In this document: positions 29,605 through 36,639 of the stretch, in pieces
Numbering within the stretch: the first letter of the stretch is position 1
Layout of the letters: each line of letters begins with the position of its first letter
Assembly (NCBI GenBank): GCA_947625355.1
Contig: CANQOA010000017.1
Location: 1-36,639 of the forward strand
DNA from: an uncultured Oscillospiraceae bacterium
Lineage (GTDB): Bacteria; Bacillota; Clostridia; Oscillospirales; Oscillospiraceae
Length of the DNA stretch: 36,639 nucleotides
Direction of reading: 5' to 3'
The notes under the pieces: model-generated
What the model was told of the DNA's origin: nothing
The model's input: the letters and a program-made list of their open reading frames with translations, nothing else
The model's database searches: none
Made by a program: the position numbers and the translations under genes

Positions 29605-30708
29605 TCACTGCCGGCGCAGCTCCCGGCGGGACACGTCGTCACGAATGGCCTGGTACAGCGCCGCCGTCAGCGGCACACCCAGCAGCATGCCCAGCACGCC
29701 GAACATGGCGCCGCCCACGGTGACCGCCGCCAGCACGAAGATGCCCGGCAGGCCGATGGAGGAGCCCACCACCCGGGGATAGATCAGGTTGCCCTCCAGC
29801 TGCTGGAGCACCACGATGTACACCAGGAACCAGATGGCCTGCTTGGCGGACACGGACAGGATCATGAACGCGCCCACGCCCGCGCCGATATAGGCCCCCG
29901 CCACGGGGATCAGGGCCGTCACCCCCACCAGGGTGCCGATCATGGTGGCGTAGGGCATCCGGAACAGCAGCATCCCGCCGATGCACAGGCTCCCCAATAT
30001 CACCGCCTCGGTGCACTGGCCCACCACATAGTTCCTGAAGCTCCTATTGAGCAGGCCCAGCACATACAGCACCCGGTCCCGCCACACCGCGGGCAGATAT
30101 GCGTCCAGCACCCGACGGCACTGCCGGCCCAAGGTCTCCTTGCCCAGCAGCAGATAGATGGCGAAGATGAGCCCGAACAACACCGTCACCACCCCGGAGA
30201 ACAGGCCCGACACCGCGCCCACCGCGCCGCTGACGCCGGACGCCAGGATGCCCTGGGCCTTTTCGATGAGCTCGCTCCAGTTCAGATTCGCCAGCCGCTG
30301 CTCCATATCCGCCGGGATCAGCTGCTCCGCCAGCGGCTGCTCCAGCAGCCACTCGATGGCCGCCGGCGCCTGGCCGATCAGGGCCTTGATGCAGGCGGTC
30401 AGCTCCGGCACCACCAGCAGCACCACGCCCGCCAGCACCGCCACCACGCTGAGGATCGCCCCCACCATGCACACCGGCCGCCGGGCCTTGATCAGCCCCT
30501 TGTTGGCGGTCCTGGGGAACCACAGCCGCTCATAAAAGCCCATCAGGATGTTGATCACATAGGCGATGGCCCCGCCCAAAAACAGCGGCAGGCACGCCCC
30601 CAGCAGCACGGCGATGAGCTTGGCCGCCACAGGCCAGTAGCGGATCGCCAGATACAGCACGAACGCCGTGATCCCGATCTGCAGGAATGTCCTTCTCGTG
30701 AGCTTCAT
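29605..30708 (-). CDS. AI-2E family transporter (membrane permease)
   Basis: A 367-aa integral membrane protein of the AI-2E (PerM/YtvI) family. There are about seven to eight helices, a long soluble stretch in the middle (EWLLEQPLAEQLIPADMEQR), and the conserved C-terminal block VGVTALIPVAGAYIGAGVGA, then QQLEGNLIYPRVVGSSIGLP. Family members export or exchange small solutes; autoinducer export is shown for few, so the substrate is open. The frame extends to 30780, but ATG 30708 follows AGGGAGGGAG and gives MKLTRRTF. It begins 13 bp after the stop of the S24 repressor gene and has no promoter of its own, so it is probably co-transcribed with it. Confidence 0.9.
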   Translation of the reverse strand: MKLTRRTFLQIGITAFVLYLAIRYWPVAAKLIAVLLGACLPLFLGGAIAYVINILMGFYERLWFPRTANKGLIKARRPVCMVGAILSVVAVLAGVVLLVVPELTACIKALIGQAPAAIEWLLEQPLAEQLIPADMEQRLANLNWSELIEKAQGILASGVSGAVGAVSGLFSGVVTVLFGLIFAIYLLLGKETLGRQCRRVLDAYLPAVWRDRVLYVLGLLNRSFRNYVVGQCTEAVILGSLCIGGMLLFRMPYATMIGTLVGVTALIPVAGAYIGAGVGAFMILSVSAKQAIWFLVYIVVLQQLEGNLIYPRVVGSSIGLPGIFVLAAVTVGGAMFGVLGMLLGVPLTAALYQAIRDDVSRRELRRQ

Positions 30709-30721
30709 AGGCTCCCTCCCT

Positions 30722-31396
30722 TTACAATATCCGTCCGAACACCCGCAGCTGGGCGGGCTCCGGGATGGGGATGTCCTCATAGTTGGGGTTCAGGCTGTGC
30801 AGGCTTATACCCTGGGGCCGGTCCCGGAGGATCTTGATGTAGCCGCTGCCCTGCCAGGAGAAGAGCCCCGCCTCTCCGTCCGCCACCGTGGGCGTCTGCT
30901 TCACATACACCACCTGGCCGTCGTGGTACCGGGGCTCCATGCTGTCCCCCGCCACCCGCACGGCGAAATCCGCCTGGCGCGGGGCGCCGGCCGCGTCCGT
31001 CCACTGGTAGTCCCCGTCGTCCAGAAACTGGCCGGGACCGGCGCTGGCCGCCAGGGTATAGAGCCGGATGGCCCGGCCCCGCTCCGGCTTGGGCTCATAC
31101 AGGCCGCTGCACCGCAAAAGCTCCGCGTACTCCGCCAGCTTCTGCCGGCCGACGGCGTCCAGGCCCTTTCCCAGGCCGCCGCCCATGAACTCTCCGGAGA
31201 TGTCCGCCACCTCCAGCGCCTGGCACGCCAGCAAAAACTGCCGCGCCGAGGGGAGCGTGGCGCCCTTCTCCCATTTGGAGAGCGCCTTGTCCGTGACCGG
31301 TTCCCCCAGCGCCGTCAGCCGCTGGGCCAGCTCCTTCTGGCTCAGCCCCGCCTGCTTTCGCAGCGCGGCCAGCTTTCCGCCGATGTCGTCCATCAT
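30722..31396 (-). CDS. Cro/CI-type HTH repressor with S24 (LexA-like) self-cleavage domain
   Basis: A 224-aa DNA-damage-type repressor. The N-terminal XRE helix-turn-helix (AGLSQKELAQRL, TDKALSKWEKGATLPSARQF) differs from the winged helix of LexA. The C-terminal S24 peptidase has a likely cleavage bond Ala119-Gly120 (LAASAGPG), catalytic Ser152 in VAGDSMEPRYHDG and Lys188 in GYIKILRD. Spacings of 33 and 36 residues match LexA. It is divergent from the Y-family polymerase gene, with a cluster of dyads between, so it probably represses both promoters until RecA-stimulated self-cleavage. ATG ATG at the start makes residue 1 or 2 possible; AAGGGGG precedes it. The gene continues into the permease gene. 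Confidence 0.9.
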   Translation of the reverse strand: MMDDIGGKLAALRKQAGLSQKELAQRLTALGEPVTDKALSKWEKGATLPSARQFLLACQALEVADISGEFMGGGLGKGLDAVGRQKLAEYAELLRCSGLYEPKPERGRAIRLYTLAASAGPGQFLDDGDYQWTDAAGAPRQADFAVRVAGDSMEPRYHDGQVVYVKQTPTVADGEAGLFSWQGSGYIKILRDRPQGISLHSLNPNYEDIPIPEPAQLRVFGRIL

Positions 31397-31426
31397 GGCG
31401 CGCCCCCTTCCGTTTTGGTGATTTCC

Positions 31427-31455
31427 AGTATATAGGAACAGGAGAGAAAACGCAA
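31427..31455 (-). promoter_or_regulatory. promoter of the S24 repressor gene
   Basis: Minus-strand TTGCGT (31450-31455), 17-bp spacer, TATACT (31427-31432). An AGAGAAA half-site (31443-31449) lies in the spacer next to the -35. Confidence 0.75.
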
Positions 31456-31487
31456 GAGGTTTCTCTTAATAAGAGAAATTTTCTCTT
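31443..31487. promoter_or_regulatory. operator cluster between repressor and polymerase genes
   Basis: TTTCTCTT (31460-31467), AAT, AAGAGAAA (31471-31478), T, TTTCTCTT (31480-31487) form two overlapping perfect dyads sharing the middle arm. A fourth AGAGAAAA half-site is at 31443-31450. The outer sites reach the -35 boxes of both divergent promoters. The S24 repressor encoded alongside is the obvious candidate binder. No Bacillus-type LexA box (CGAAC-N4-GTTCG) is present. Confidence 0.75.
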
Positions 31488-31514
31488 TACTTCTCCAAAC
31501 AGGCGATATATAAT
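31486..31514 (+). promoter_or_regulatory. polymerase gene promoter (leaderless)
   Basis: TTTACT (31486-31491), 17-bp spacer, perfect TATAAT (31509-31514). The expected +1 is 31521, which is the A of the start codon. Confidence 0.7.
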
Positions 31515-31520
31515 GGCCGC

Positions 31521-32741
31521 ATGAAGAGAGTCATCCTACATTCGGATATCAACAGCTTCTATGTGAGCGTGGAGCTGCTGGAGCGGCCGGAGCTGCGGGG
31601 CCGGCCGGTGGCGGTGGGCGGGGACGTGGAGGCCCGCCACGGGATCATCCTGGCCAAGAGCGAGGAGGCAAAGCGCTGCGGCGTAAAGACGGGCATGGTC
31701 CTGTGGCAGGCCCGGCAGCTGTGCCCGGAGCTGACGGTGCTGCGGCCCCACTATGAAAAATACGAGGCCGTCTCCCGTGCCGCCCGGGCCATCTACGCGG
31801 ACTTCACCGACCGCCAGGAGCCCTTCGGGCTGGACGAGAGCTGGCTGGACATCACCGGCTGCCACGCCTGGAAGGACGGCTATCTGGCCGCCCAGGAGGT
31901 CCGCCGGCGGATGCGCCGGGAGCTTGGCCTGACGGTGAGCGTGGGGGTCAGCTGGAACAAGGCTTTCGCCAAGCTGGGCTCCGACTACAAAAAGCCCGAC
32001 GCGGTGACGGAGTTCCGCCGGGACAACTTCAAAGAGCTGGTCTGGCCGCTGCCGGTAGGGGCTCTGCTGTTCGCGGGCCCCGCCTCCTGCCGGGCGCTGG
32101 GGGCCATGGGCATCCGCACCGTGGGCCAGCTGGCCCTGGCGGACCCGGAGACGCTGCGCCTGCGGCTGGGAAAGGGCGGGCTCACCCTCTATCGCTACGC
32201 CAACGGCTGGGACGAGAGCCCCGTGCGCCGGTTCGACTGCCCGCCGGAGGTCAAGAGCATCGGCAACTCCACCACCCCGCCCCGGGACCTGCACTGCGAG
32301 GCGGATGTGCGCCGGGTGATGCTGGCGCTGGCGGAGGAGGTGGCCGGCCGGCTGCGGGCGGAGCGGATGCTGGCCGGGCAGGTGGAGGTCGCGGTGCGGG
32401 ACGCGGTGAGCCTGCGCTGGACCGGCCACCAGGCAGTGCTGGACCGGCCCACGGACATCACCCGGGAGCTCTTCCAGCGGGCCATGGCCCTGTTCGACCA
32501 GCTCCATACCTGGCCGGCGGCCCTGCGGGGGCTGGGTCTGCGCACGGCGGCGCTGCGCCCCTCCGGCGGGCCGGAGCAGATGGACCTGTTCACCGACTAT
32601 GCCGCCCGGGACGGCCAGCGGCGCATCGACGCAGCGGTGGACGCCATCCGGGCCAAATACGGCAAGAAGGCCATCCGCTACCTGGGCGCCGCCAAGAGCG
32701 AGGAACTGCCCCACGAAAAATGCTCCTTCGCGGAGCGGTAA
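31521..32741 (+). CDS. dinB: Y-family translesion DNA polymerase (DinB/Pol IV type)
   Basis: Error-prone polymerase copying damaged DNA; 406 aa. Catalytic residues sit in VILHSDINSFYVSVELL (first Asp) and FGLDESWLDITG (Asp-Glu). The little-finger domain ends with GGPEQMDLFTDY, where QMDLF is a beta-clamp binding motif. Expression is probably controlled by the divergent S24 repressor through the operator cluster. No Shine-Dalgarno is visible before the ATG, and the -10 box ends only 6 bp upstream, so the mRNA is probably leaderless. The radical SAM gene follows after 21 bp with a strong ribosome binding site and is surely in the same transcript. Confidence 0.93.
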   Translation: MKRVILHSDINSFYVSVELLERPELRGRPVAVGGDVEARHGIILAKSEEAKRCGVKTGMVLWQARQLCPELTVLRPHYEKYEAVSRAARAIYADFTDRQEPFGLDESWLDITGCHAWKDGYLAAQEVRRRMRRELGLTVSVGVSWNKAFAKLGSDYKKPDAVTEFRRDNFKELVWPLPVGALLFAGPASCRALGAMGIRTVGQLALADPETLRLRLGKGGLTLYRYANGWDESPVRRFDCPPEVKSIGNSTTPPRDLHCEADVRRVMLALAEEVAGRLRAERMLAGQVEVAVRDAVSLRWTGHQAVLDRPTDITRELFQRAMALFDQLHTWPAALRGLGLRTAALRPSGGPEQMDLFTDYAARDGQRRIDAAVDAIRAKYGKKAIRYLGAAKSEELPHEKCSFAER

Positions 32742-32762
32742 AACGATCTTGAGGAGGCCGCC

Positions 32763-33629
32763 ATGCACTTTGTCAGCGCCAAGGGCATCCTGTCCGCCCA
32801 AAACGGCATGAACATCTACCGGGGATGCACCCATGGGTGCATCTACTGTGACAGCCGCTCCGCCTGCTACCAGATGCCCCACGCCTTCGAGGACGTGGAG
32901 GTGAAGCAAAACGCCCCGGAGCTGCTGGACCTGGCCCTGGCCAGGAAGCGCCGGCCCTGCATGGTCGGCACCGGGGGCATGAGCGACCCCTATATGCCCT
33001 GCGAGGCGGAGCTCGCTCTCACCCGCCGGTGCCTGGAGATCATCGCGCGGCACGGCTGCGGCGCGGCGGTCCAGACAAAATCCGACCTGGTCCTGCGGGA
33101 CATGGACCTGTTCGTCCGCATCCGGGACCGGGCCAAATGCGTCGTGCAGATGACGCTGACCACCGCGGACGACGCGCTGTGCCGGGTGGCGGAACCCAAC
33201 GTGTGCCCCACCGGCCGGCGGTATGAGGCGCTCAAAGTCCTCCAGCGGGAGGGCATCCCCACGGTGGTGTGGATGACGCCCCTGCTGCCCTACATCAACG
33301 ACACGGAGGAAAACGTCCGCGCCATCCTGGACCTCTGCTTCGACGCCGGCGTGCGCGGCGTCCTCACCTTCGGCTGCGGCCTGACCCTGCGCCAGGGCGA
33401 CCGGGAATACTACTACGCCGCCCTGGACCGGCACTTTCCGGAACTGAAAGAGGTTTACATAAAAAATTACGGCAATGCCTATGAGCTGCCCTCTCCCCGC
33501 GCGGCCCGGCTGCGGGAGCTCATCGTGACCGCCTGCCGCGCCCATCATGTCATGACCGACACCGACGAGATCTTCGCCTGGCTGCGCCATCTCCCCGATC
33601 CGTACCCGCAGATGCGGCTCCCGCTCTGA
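32763..33629 (+). CDS. SPL-family radical SAM protein
   Basis: A 288-aa radical SAM protein of the COG1533 (SplB-like) type. The cluster motif is CTHGCIYC (CxxxCxxC) in NIYRGCTHGCIYCDSRS. GTGGMSDPYMPCEAELALTR and VQMTLTTADDALCRVAEPN are typical of this group. Spore photoproduct lyase is the named member, but this protein is shorter and lacks recognisable SPL substrate features, so the reaction is unknown. Location directly after dinB, in a unit under an S24 repressor, suggests a role in DNA damage; that is inference. GAGGAGGCC precedes the ATG at 32763. The gene ends the unit; a promoter for the next gene follows. Confidence 0.85.
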   Translation: MHFVSAKGILSAQNGMNIYRGCTHGCIYCDSRSACYQMPHAFEDVEVKQNAPELLDLALARKRRPCMVGTGGMSDPYMPCEAELALTRRCLEIIARHGCGAAVQTKSDLVLRDMDLFVRIRDRAKCVVQMTLTTADDALCRVAEPNVCPTGRRYEALKVLQREGIPTVVWMTPLLPYINDTEENVRAILDLCFDAGVRGVLTFGCGLTLRQGDREYYYAALDRHFPELKEVYIKNYGNAYELPSPRAARLRELIVTACRAHHVMTDTDEIFAWLRHLPDPYPQMRLPL

Positions 33630-33654
33630 CCGGCCCGCCTCCATCCGCAATTTC

Positions 33655-33683
33655 TTGCATTTTTCCCCGTAACATGCTATATT
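33655..33683 (+). promoter_or_regulatory. promoter of the secreted protein gene
   Basis: TTGCAT (33655-33660), 17-bp spacer, TATATT (33678-33683) with extended -10 TGC. Confidence 0.75.
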
Positions 33684-33730
33684 GAAACCAGCGAGCCACA
33701 AAACGATTTTACTTGAGGAGCTGATATAAA

Positions 33731-34591
33731 ATGAAGAAGATCTCCGTTTCCCTGCTCTGTTCTCTCCTCTGCTTCCTGCTCTGCATGCCGTGCGCCGCGC
33801 TGGCGGAGGGGCTGGGCGGCTTGGGCGGCCTGATCGGCGGCCTGCCGGACCTCCAGGACACCCCCAGCGGCGATCCCGGCGTGCTGCCCGACCCGGCGGA
33901 GCTGCTGGACGACGAGGGCACGCTGTACGCCGAGGACTATAACTTCGCCCCGGATTTCATCTGCAGCGTGTACACCTACGACCCGGCGGACGACGATTTC
34001 CTCAGCGATTATCTGGACCTGGTGGAGGCCAACGGCTTCACGGCGACCGAGACCACGGTGGAGGGCTATCAGGCCTACAGCCTGGAGTACGACGACCTGG
34101 GCGCGCTTCTGCTGCCCGATTACGACGGCGTGATGATGCTGCTGGTGCAAAACGGCATCGTGTTCGGCGAGCCCCTGCCCGAGTATTACCTGCGCATGAC
34201 CTACAACGGCCGGGAGGTCCTGACGGACGAGATGGACTTCATGCGCTCCTACGACGCCTATCAGTACAAGTTCGAGTACTTCGACACCGAGCAGAGCCCC
34301 TCCTATTTCGAGATGCGCTTCCCCAAGTCCATGCGCGCCGGGGACGACTACACCTGGACGCCGGATTCTCCCCCGGAGTATCTCTACGTATATACCGGCA
34401 GCATCCTGATGAACTATCAGTCCTTTACCCGCAACGGCGAGTGGGGCGGCAGCGCAGACTACTTCCAGATGAAGATCGTCACCAAAGAAGAGACTCCCCA
34501 GGGACTGCTCATCGAGGGCCGCTTCAGCGCCGTGCTGGACTATTCCTCGATCACCATCGAGAACGGTTCCTTCCGCATCCTGATAAAGTGA
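33731..34591 (+). CDS. secreted protein of unknown function
   Basis: A 286-aa protein with a signal peptide (MKKISVSLLCSLLCFLLCMP, cleavage probably after ALA near residue 25). A Gly/Leu-rich segment (GLGGLGGLIGGLPDL) and an acidic mature part rich in Tyr, Asp and Glu follow. FEYFDTEQSPSYFEMRFPKS and a beta-rich end (LLIEGRFSAVLDYSSITIEN) suggest a beta-sandwich. No lipobox, sortase motif or SLH domain is seen, so it may be released. I recognise no family. GAGGAG precedes the start, with its own promoter and a terminator: a single-gene unit. Confidence 0.8.
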   Translation: MKKISVSLLCSLLCFLLCMPCAALAEGLGGLGGLIGGLPDLQDTPSGDPGVLPDPAELLDDEGTLYAEDYNFAPDFICSVYTYDPADDDFLSDYLDLVEANGFTATETTVEGYQAYSLEYDDLGALLLPDYDGVMMLLVQNGIVFGEPLPEYYLRMTYNGREVLTDEMDFMRSYDAYQYKFEYFDTEQSPSYFEMRFPKSMRAGDDYTWTPDSPPEYLYVYTGSILMNYQSFTRNGEWGGSADYFQMKIVTKEETPQGLLIEGRFSAVLDYSSITIENGSFRILIK

Positions 34592-34618
34592 GCTCCATAC
34601 CGTTCTTCTTTTGAGACG

Positions 34619-34652
34619 AAAAGATCTCCAGCCGAGAGGCTGGAGATCTTTT
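34619..34652. terminator. bidirectional terminator
   Basis: AAAAGATCTCCAGCC (34619-34633) and GGCTGGAGATCTTTT (34638-34652) form a perfect 15-bp stem with loop GAGA, flanked by A and T tracts. It serves the secreted protein gene and rpsU, which converge here. Confidence 0.9.
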
Positions 34653-34657
34653 ATTTC

Positions 34658-34843
34658 TTAATAATACCGCTTATGTTTGTTCTTGCGGGCCGCCTCGGAC
34701 TTTTTGCGGCGCTTGACGCTGGGGCTCTGGTAGTACTCCTTCCGCCGCAGGTCATTCATGACGCCAGCCTTGGCGCAGCTGCGCTTGAACCGCTTGAGCG
34801 CGTTATCGAGAGATTCGTTCTCTTTGACGTAGATTTCCGACAT
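34658..34843 (-). CDS. rpsU: 30S ribosomal protein S21
   Basis: Small basic ribosomal protein of the 30S platform involved in initiation; 61 aa. [20 protein letters not shown] and the tail [17 protein letters not shown] match the S21 pattern. The frame is open to 34939, but the ATG at 34843 has AGGGAGGG in front and gives the family N-terminus. A perfect-consensus promoter lies directly upstream and the -35 begins 8 bases past the leuS stop, so rpsU can be expressed independently of leuS and also by readthrough, as no terminator separates them. Confidence 0.95.
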   Translation of the reverse strand: MSEIYVKENESLDNALKRFKRSCAKAGVMNDLRRKEYYQSPSVKRRKKSEAARKNKHKRYY

Positions 34844-34910
34844 TCTGTTTTCCCTCCCTCCGAATACGCCTCTAATGCTTTTTATGTGCTTTCCCTTACG
34901 GACCTTGGAT

Positions 34911-34939
34911 ATTATAAAGGTTTTATGGCCGGTTGTCAA
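34911..34939 (-). promoter_or_regulatory. perfect-consensus rpsU promoter
   Basis: Minus-strand TTGACA (34934-34939), 17-bp spacer, TATAAT (34911-34916): all twelve positions match. The leader is about 60 nt. Confidence 0.9.
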
Positions 34940-34946
34940 GAAATTC

Positions 34947-36639
34947 TTACTTTTTTGGCTTGACGATCAGATTCACCAGCCGGTCCTTCACCACAATGGT
35001 CTTGACGATCTCCATGCCCTCCAGGACACGGGCCACCTTGCCGTCGGCCTTGGCGGCCTCCACCACGGTGTCGTTGTCCGCGCCGGCAGGGACGGTAACG
35101 GTGCCCTTGAGCTTGCCGTTGACCTGCACGGCCAGCTCCCTGGTCTGCTCCACCGTCTTAGCCTCCTCGTAGGTCGGCCAGCTCTGGGCCATGGCCCGGC
35201 CCTCAAAGCCCAGCATCTCCCAAAGCTCCTCGGCGATATGGGGGGCGAAGGGGCTCAGCAGCAGGATCAGCTCCCGCATGTCCCCCCGGGAGGGCTTGGT
35301 GTCATAGAACTGGTTCACCATGGCCATCATGGCGGCGATGGCGGTGTTGAACTTCATCTCCTCGATGTCGGAGGAGACCTTCTTGATGGTCTGGTGGACG
35401 ATGCGCTCATTGGCCGGGGAGATGTCGTCCCCCTGGGGGCCGGCCTCGGCCAGGGCCCAGACCCGGTCCAAAAACCGCTTACAGCCCTTGACGGCGTTGT
35501 CGGACCAGGCGGCGGCCTTTTCAAAGTCGCCGATGAACATGATATACAGCCGCAGGGTGTCCGCGCCGTACTGGGCCACCACGTCGTTGGGGTTGACCAC
35601 GTTGCCGCGGCTCTTGGACATCTTGATGCCGCCCTCGCCCAGGATCATGCCGTGGCTGGTGCGCTTGGCATAGGGCTCCTTGGTGGGCACCACGCCGATG
35701 TCATAGAGGAACTTGTGCCAGAACCGGGAGTACAGCAGGTGCAGCGTGGTGTGCTCCATGCCGCCGTTGTACCAATCCACCGGGGACCAGTATTCCAGCG
35801 CCTCCTTGGAGGCCAGCGCGTCGGGGTTGTGGGGGTCCGTATACCGCAGGAAATACCAGCTGGAGCCGGCCCACTGGGGCATGGTGTCGGTCTCCCGCCG
35901 GGCGGGACCGCCGCAGCAGGGGCAGGTGGTGTTGACCCAGTCGGTCATCTTGCTCAGGGGGCTCTCGCCGTCGTCGGTGGGCTCATAGCTCTCCACCTCC
36001 GGCAGCAGCAGGGGCAGCTGGTCCTCAGGCACGGGCACCCACCCGCACTTGGGGCAGCTGACCATGGGGATGGGCTCGCCCCAGTACCGCTGGCGGGAGA
36101 ACACCCAATCCCGCAGTTTATAGTTGACCTTGCGGGTGCCGACGCCCTTTTCCTCCAGCCAGGCGATCATCTTCTCCTTGGCCTGCTCCACGGGCAAGCC
36201 GTTGAGGAACCCGGAGTTGACCAGCTCTCCGGTCTCGCAGTCCGTATAAGCTTCTTTTTCCACGTCGCCGCCCTTGACCACCTCGATGATGGGCAGGTCG
36301 AACTTCTTGGCGAAGTCCCAGTCGCGGCTGTCATGGCCGGGCACGGCCATGATGGCGCCGGTGCCGTAGGTGGCCAGCACGTAGTCGGAGATGAAGATGG
36401 GGATCTCGTCCCCGTTCACCGGGTTGATGGCGGCCACGCCCTCCAGGCGCACGCCGGTCTTTTCCTTGGAAAGCTCCGTCCGCTCCAGCTCGGATTTCCG
36501 GGCGGCGGCGGCCTGATAGGCGCGCACGGCGTCGGCGTTCTTGAGAAGGGGCATCCACTTTTCCAGCAGCGCGTGCTCCGGGCTCATGACCATGTAGGTC
36601 ACGCCGAAGAGGGTGTCGCACCGGGTGGTGAAGATGCGC
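34947..36639 (-). CDS. leuS: leucine--tRNA ligase, C-terminal part (cut by window edge)
   Basis: Class I synthetase charging tRNA-Leu; about 563 codons are visible and the N-terminal part with the HIGH motif lies beyond the edge. The visible part begins in the CP1 editing domain ([19 protein letters not shown], then [17 protein letters not shown]). It continues with [20 protein letters not shown], zinc-type CPKCG and CPCCG pairs, [13 protein letters not shown] and the KMSKS loop ([14 protein letters not shown]). It ends with an anticodon-binding domain ([14 protein letters not shown]) and a small C-terminal fold. The stop is followed by the rpsU promoter without a terminator. Confidence 0.96.
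   Translation of the reverse strand, partial: RIFTTRCDTLFGVTYMVMSPEHALLEKWMPLLKNADAVRAYQAAAARKSELERTELSKEKTGVRLEGVAAINPVNGDEIPIFISDYVLATYGTGAIMAVPGHDSRDWDFAKKFDLPIIEVVKGGDVEKEAYTDCETGELVNSGFLNGLPVEQAKEKMIAWLEEKGVGTRKVNYKLRDWVFSRQRYWGEPIPMVSCPKCGWVPVPEDQLPLLLPEVESYEPTDDGESPLSKMTDWVNTTCPCCGGPARRETDTMPQWAGSSWYFLRYTDPHNPDALASKEALEYWSPVDWYNGGMEHTTLHLLYSRFWHKFLYDIGVVPTKEPYAKRTSHGMILGEGGIKMSKSRGNVVNPNDVVAQYGADTLRLYIMFIGDFEKAAAWSDNAVKGCKRFLDRVWALAEAGPQGDDISPANERIVHQTIKKVSSDIEEMKFNTAIAAMMAMVNQFYDTKPSRGDMRELILLLSPFAPHIAEELWEMLGFEGRAMAQSWPTYEEAKTVEQTRELAVQVNGKLKGTVTVPAGADNDTVVEAAKADGKVARVLEGMEIVKTIVVKDRLVNLIVKPKK

Overview
The window is a chromosomal segment of a high-GC (by eye about 60-65%), endospore-forming, Gram-positive Clostridia-type bacterium. 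It most resembles the gut Oscillospiraceae (Flavonifractor/Lawsonibacter/Oscillibacter group). This rests on the sporulation genes (ypeB, spoVB-like), the conserved block spoVB-like / mazG / hup / rqcP, an S-layer-homology protein with an SH3 domain, strong AGGAGG-type ribosome binding sites, and sigma-A promoters standing out as AT islands. The species assignment is inference. No phage, insertion sequence, CRISPR array or rRNA was seen, and no gene-free gap exceeds 300 bp. The longest are 26404-26696 and 591-841, and both hold promoters.

Layout. 1-590: 5' part of guaB (minus). 842-4349: Na/Pi-cotransporter-like protein, then asnB behind a perfect-consensus promoter and a hairpin. 4395-4470: tRNA-Val(GAC). 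4570-8247 (minus): zinc-ribbon membrane protein, ypeB, gltX. trpS is divergent from gltX. 9433-10268 (minus): three overlapping small unknown genes. 10343-13825 (minus): 1160-aa secreted NlpC/P60-like SLH protein. 14041-16279 (minus): serC-serA operon, preceded by mtaB, which is divergent from a cysteine desulfurase gene. 18842-26403 (minus): small P-loop protein, pgi, D,D-carboxypeptidase, rqcP, hup, mazG, spoVB-like, gap. 26697-29500 (plus): histidine-kinase-like ATPase, MBL-fold hydrolase, and a small lower-GC patch with a 53-aa membrane protein and a P-loop kinase. 29605-33629: DNA-damage-type locus. It has a Cro/CI-type repressor with an S24 self-cleavage domain followed by an AI-2E-family permease, divergent from a Y-family polymerase and an SPL-family radical SAM protein. 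33731-34591: secreted unknown. The end holds rpsU and the 3' part of leuS (minus).

How the genes work together. Most are housekeeping: purine, serine and asparagine synthesis, glycolysis (pgi, gap), tRNA charging and modification, nucleotide-pool cleaning, ribosome rescue, wall remodelling and spore functions. The most system-like locus is 30722-33629. There the repressor, an array of AGAGAAA half-sites in the divergent promoter, an apparently leaderless polymerase mRNA and the radical SAM gene look like a self-contained damage-response cassette. A second theme is regulatory hairpins at gene boundaries. In front of ypeB, dacF and the small-gene trio, one arm of an inverted repeat contains the ribosome binding site of the next gene, and asnB has a terminator-like hairpin starting at its predicted +1.
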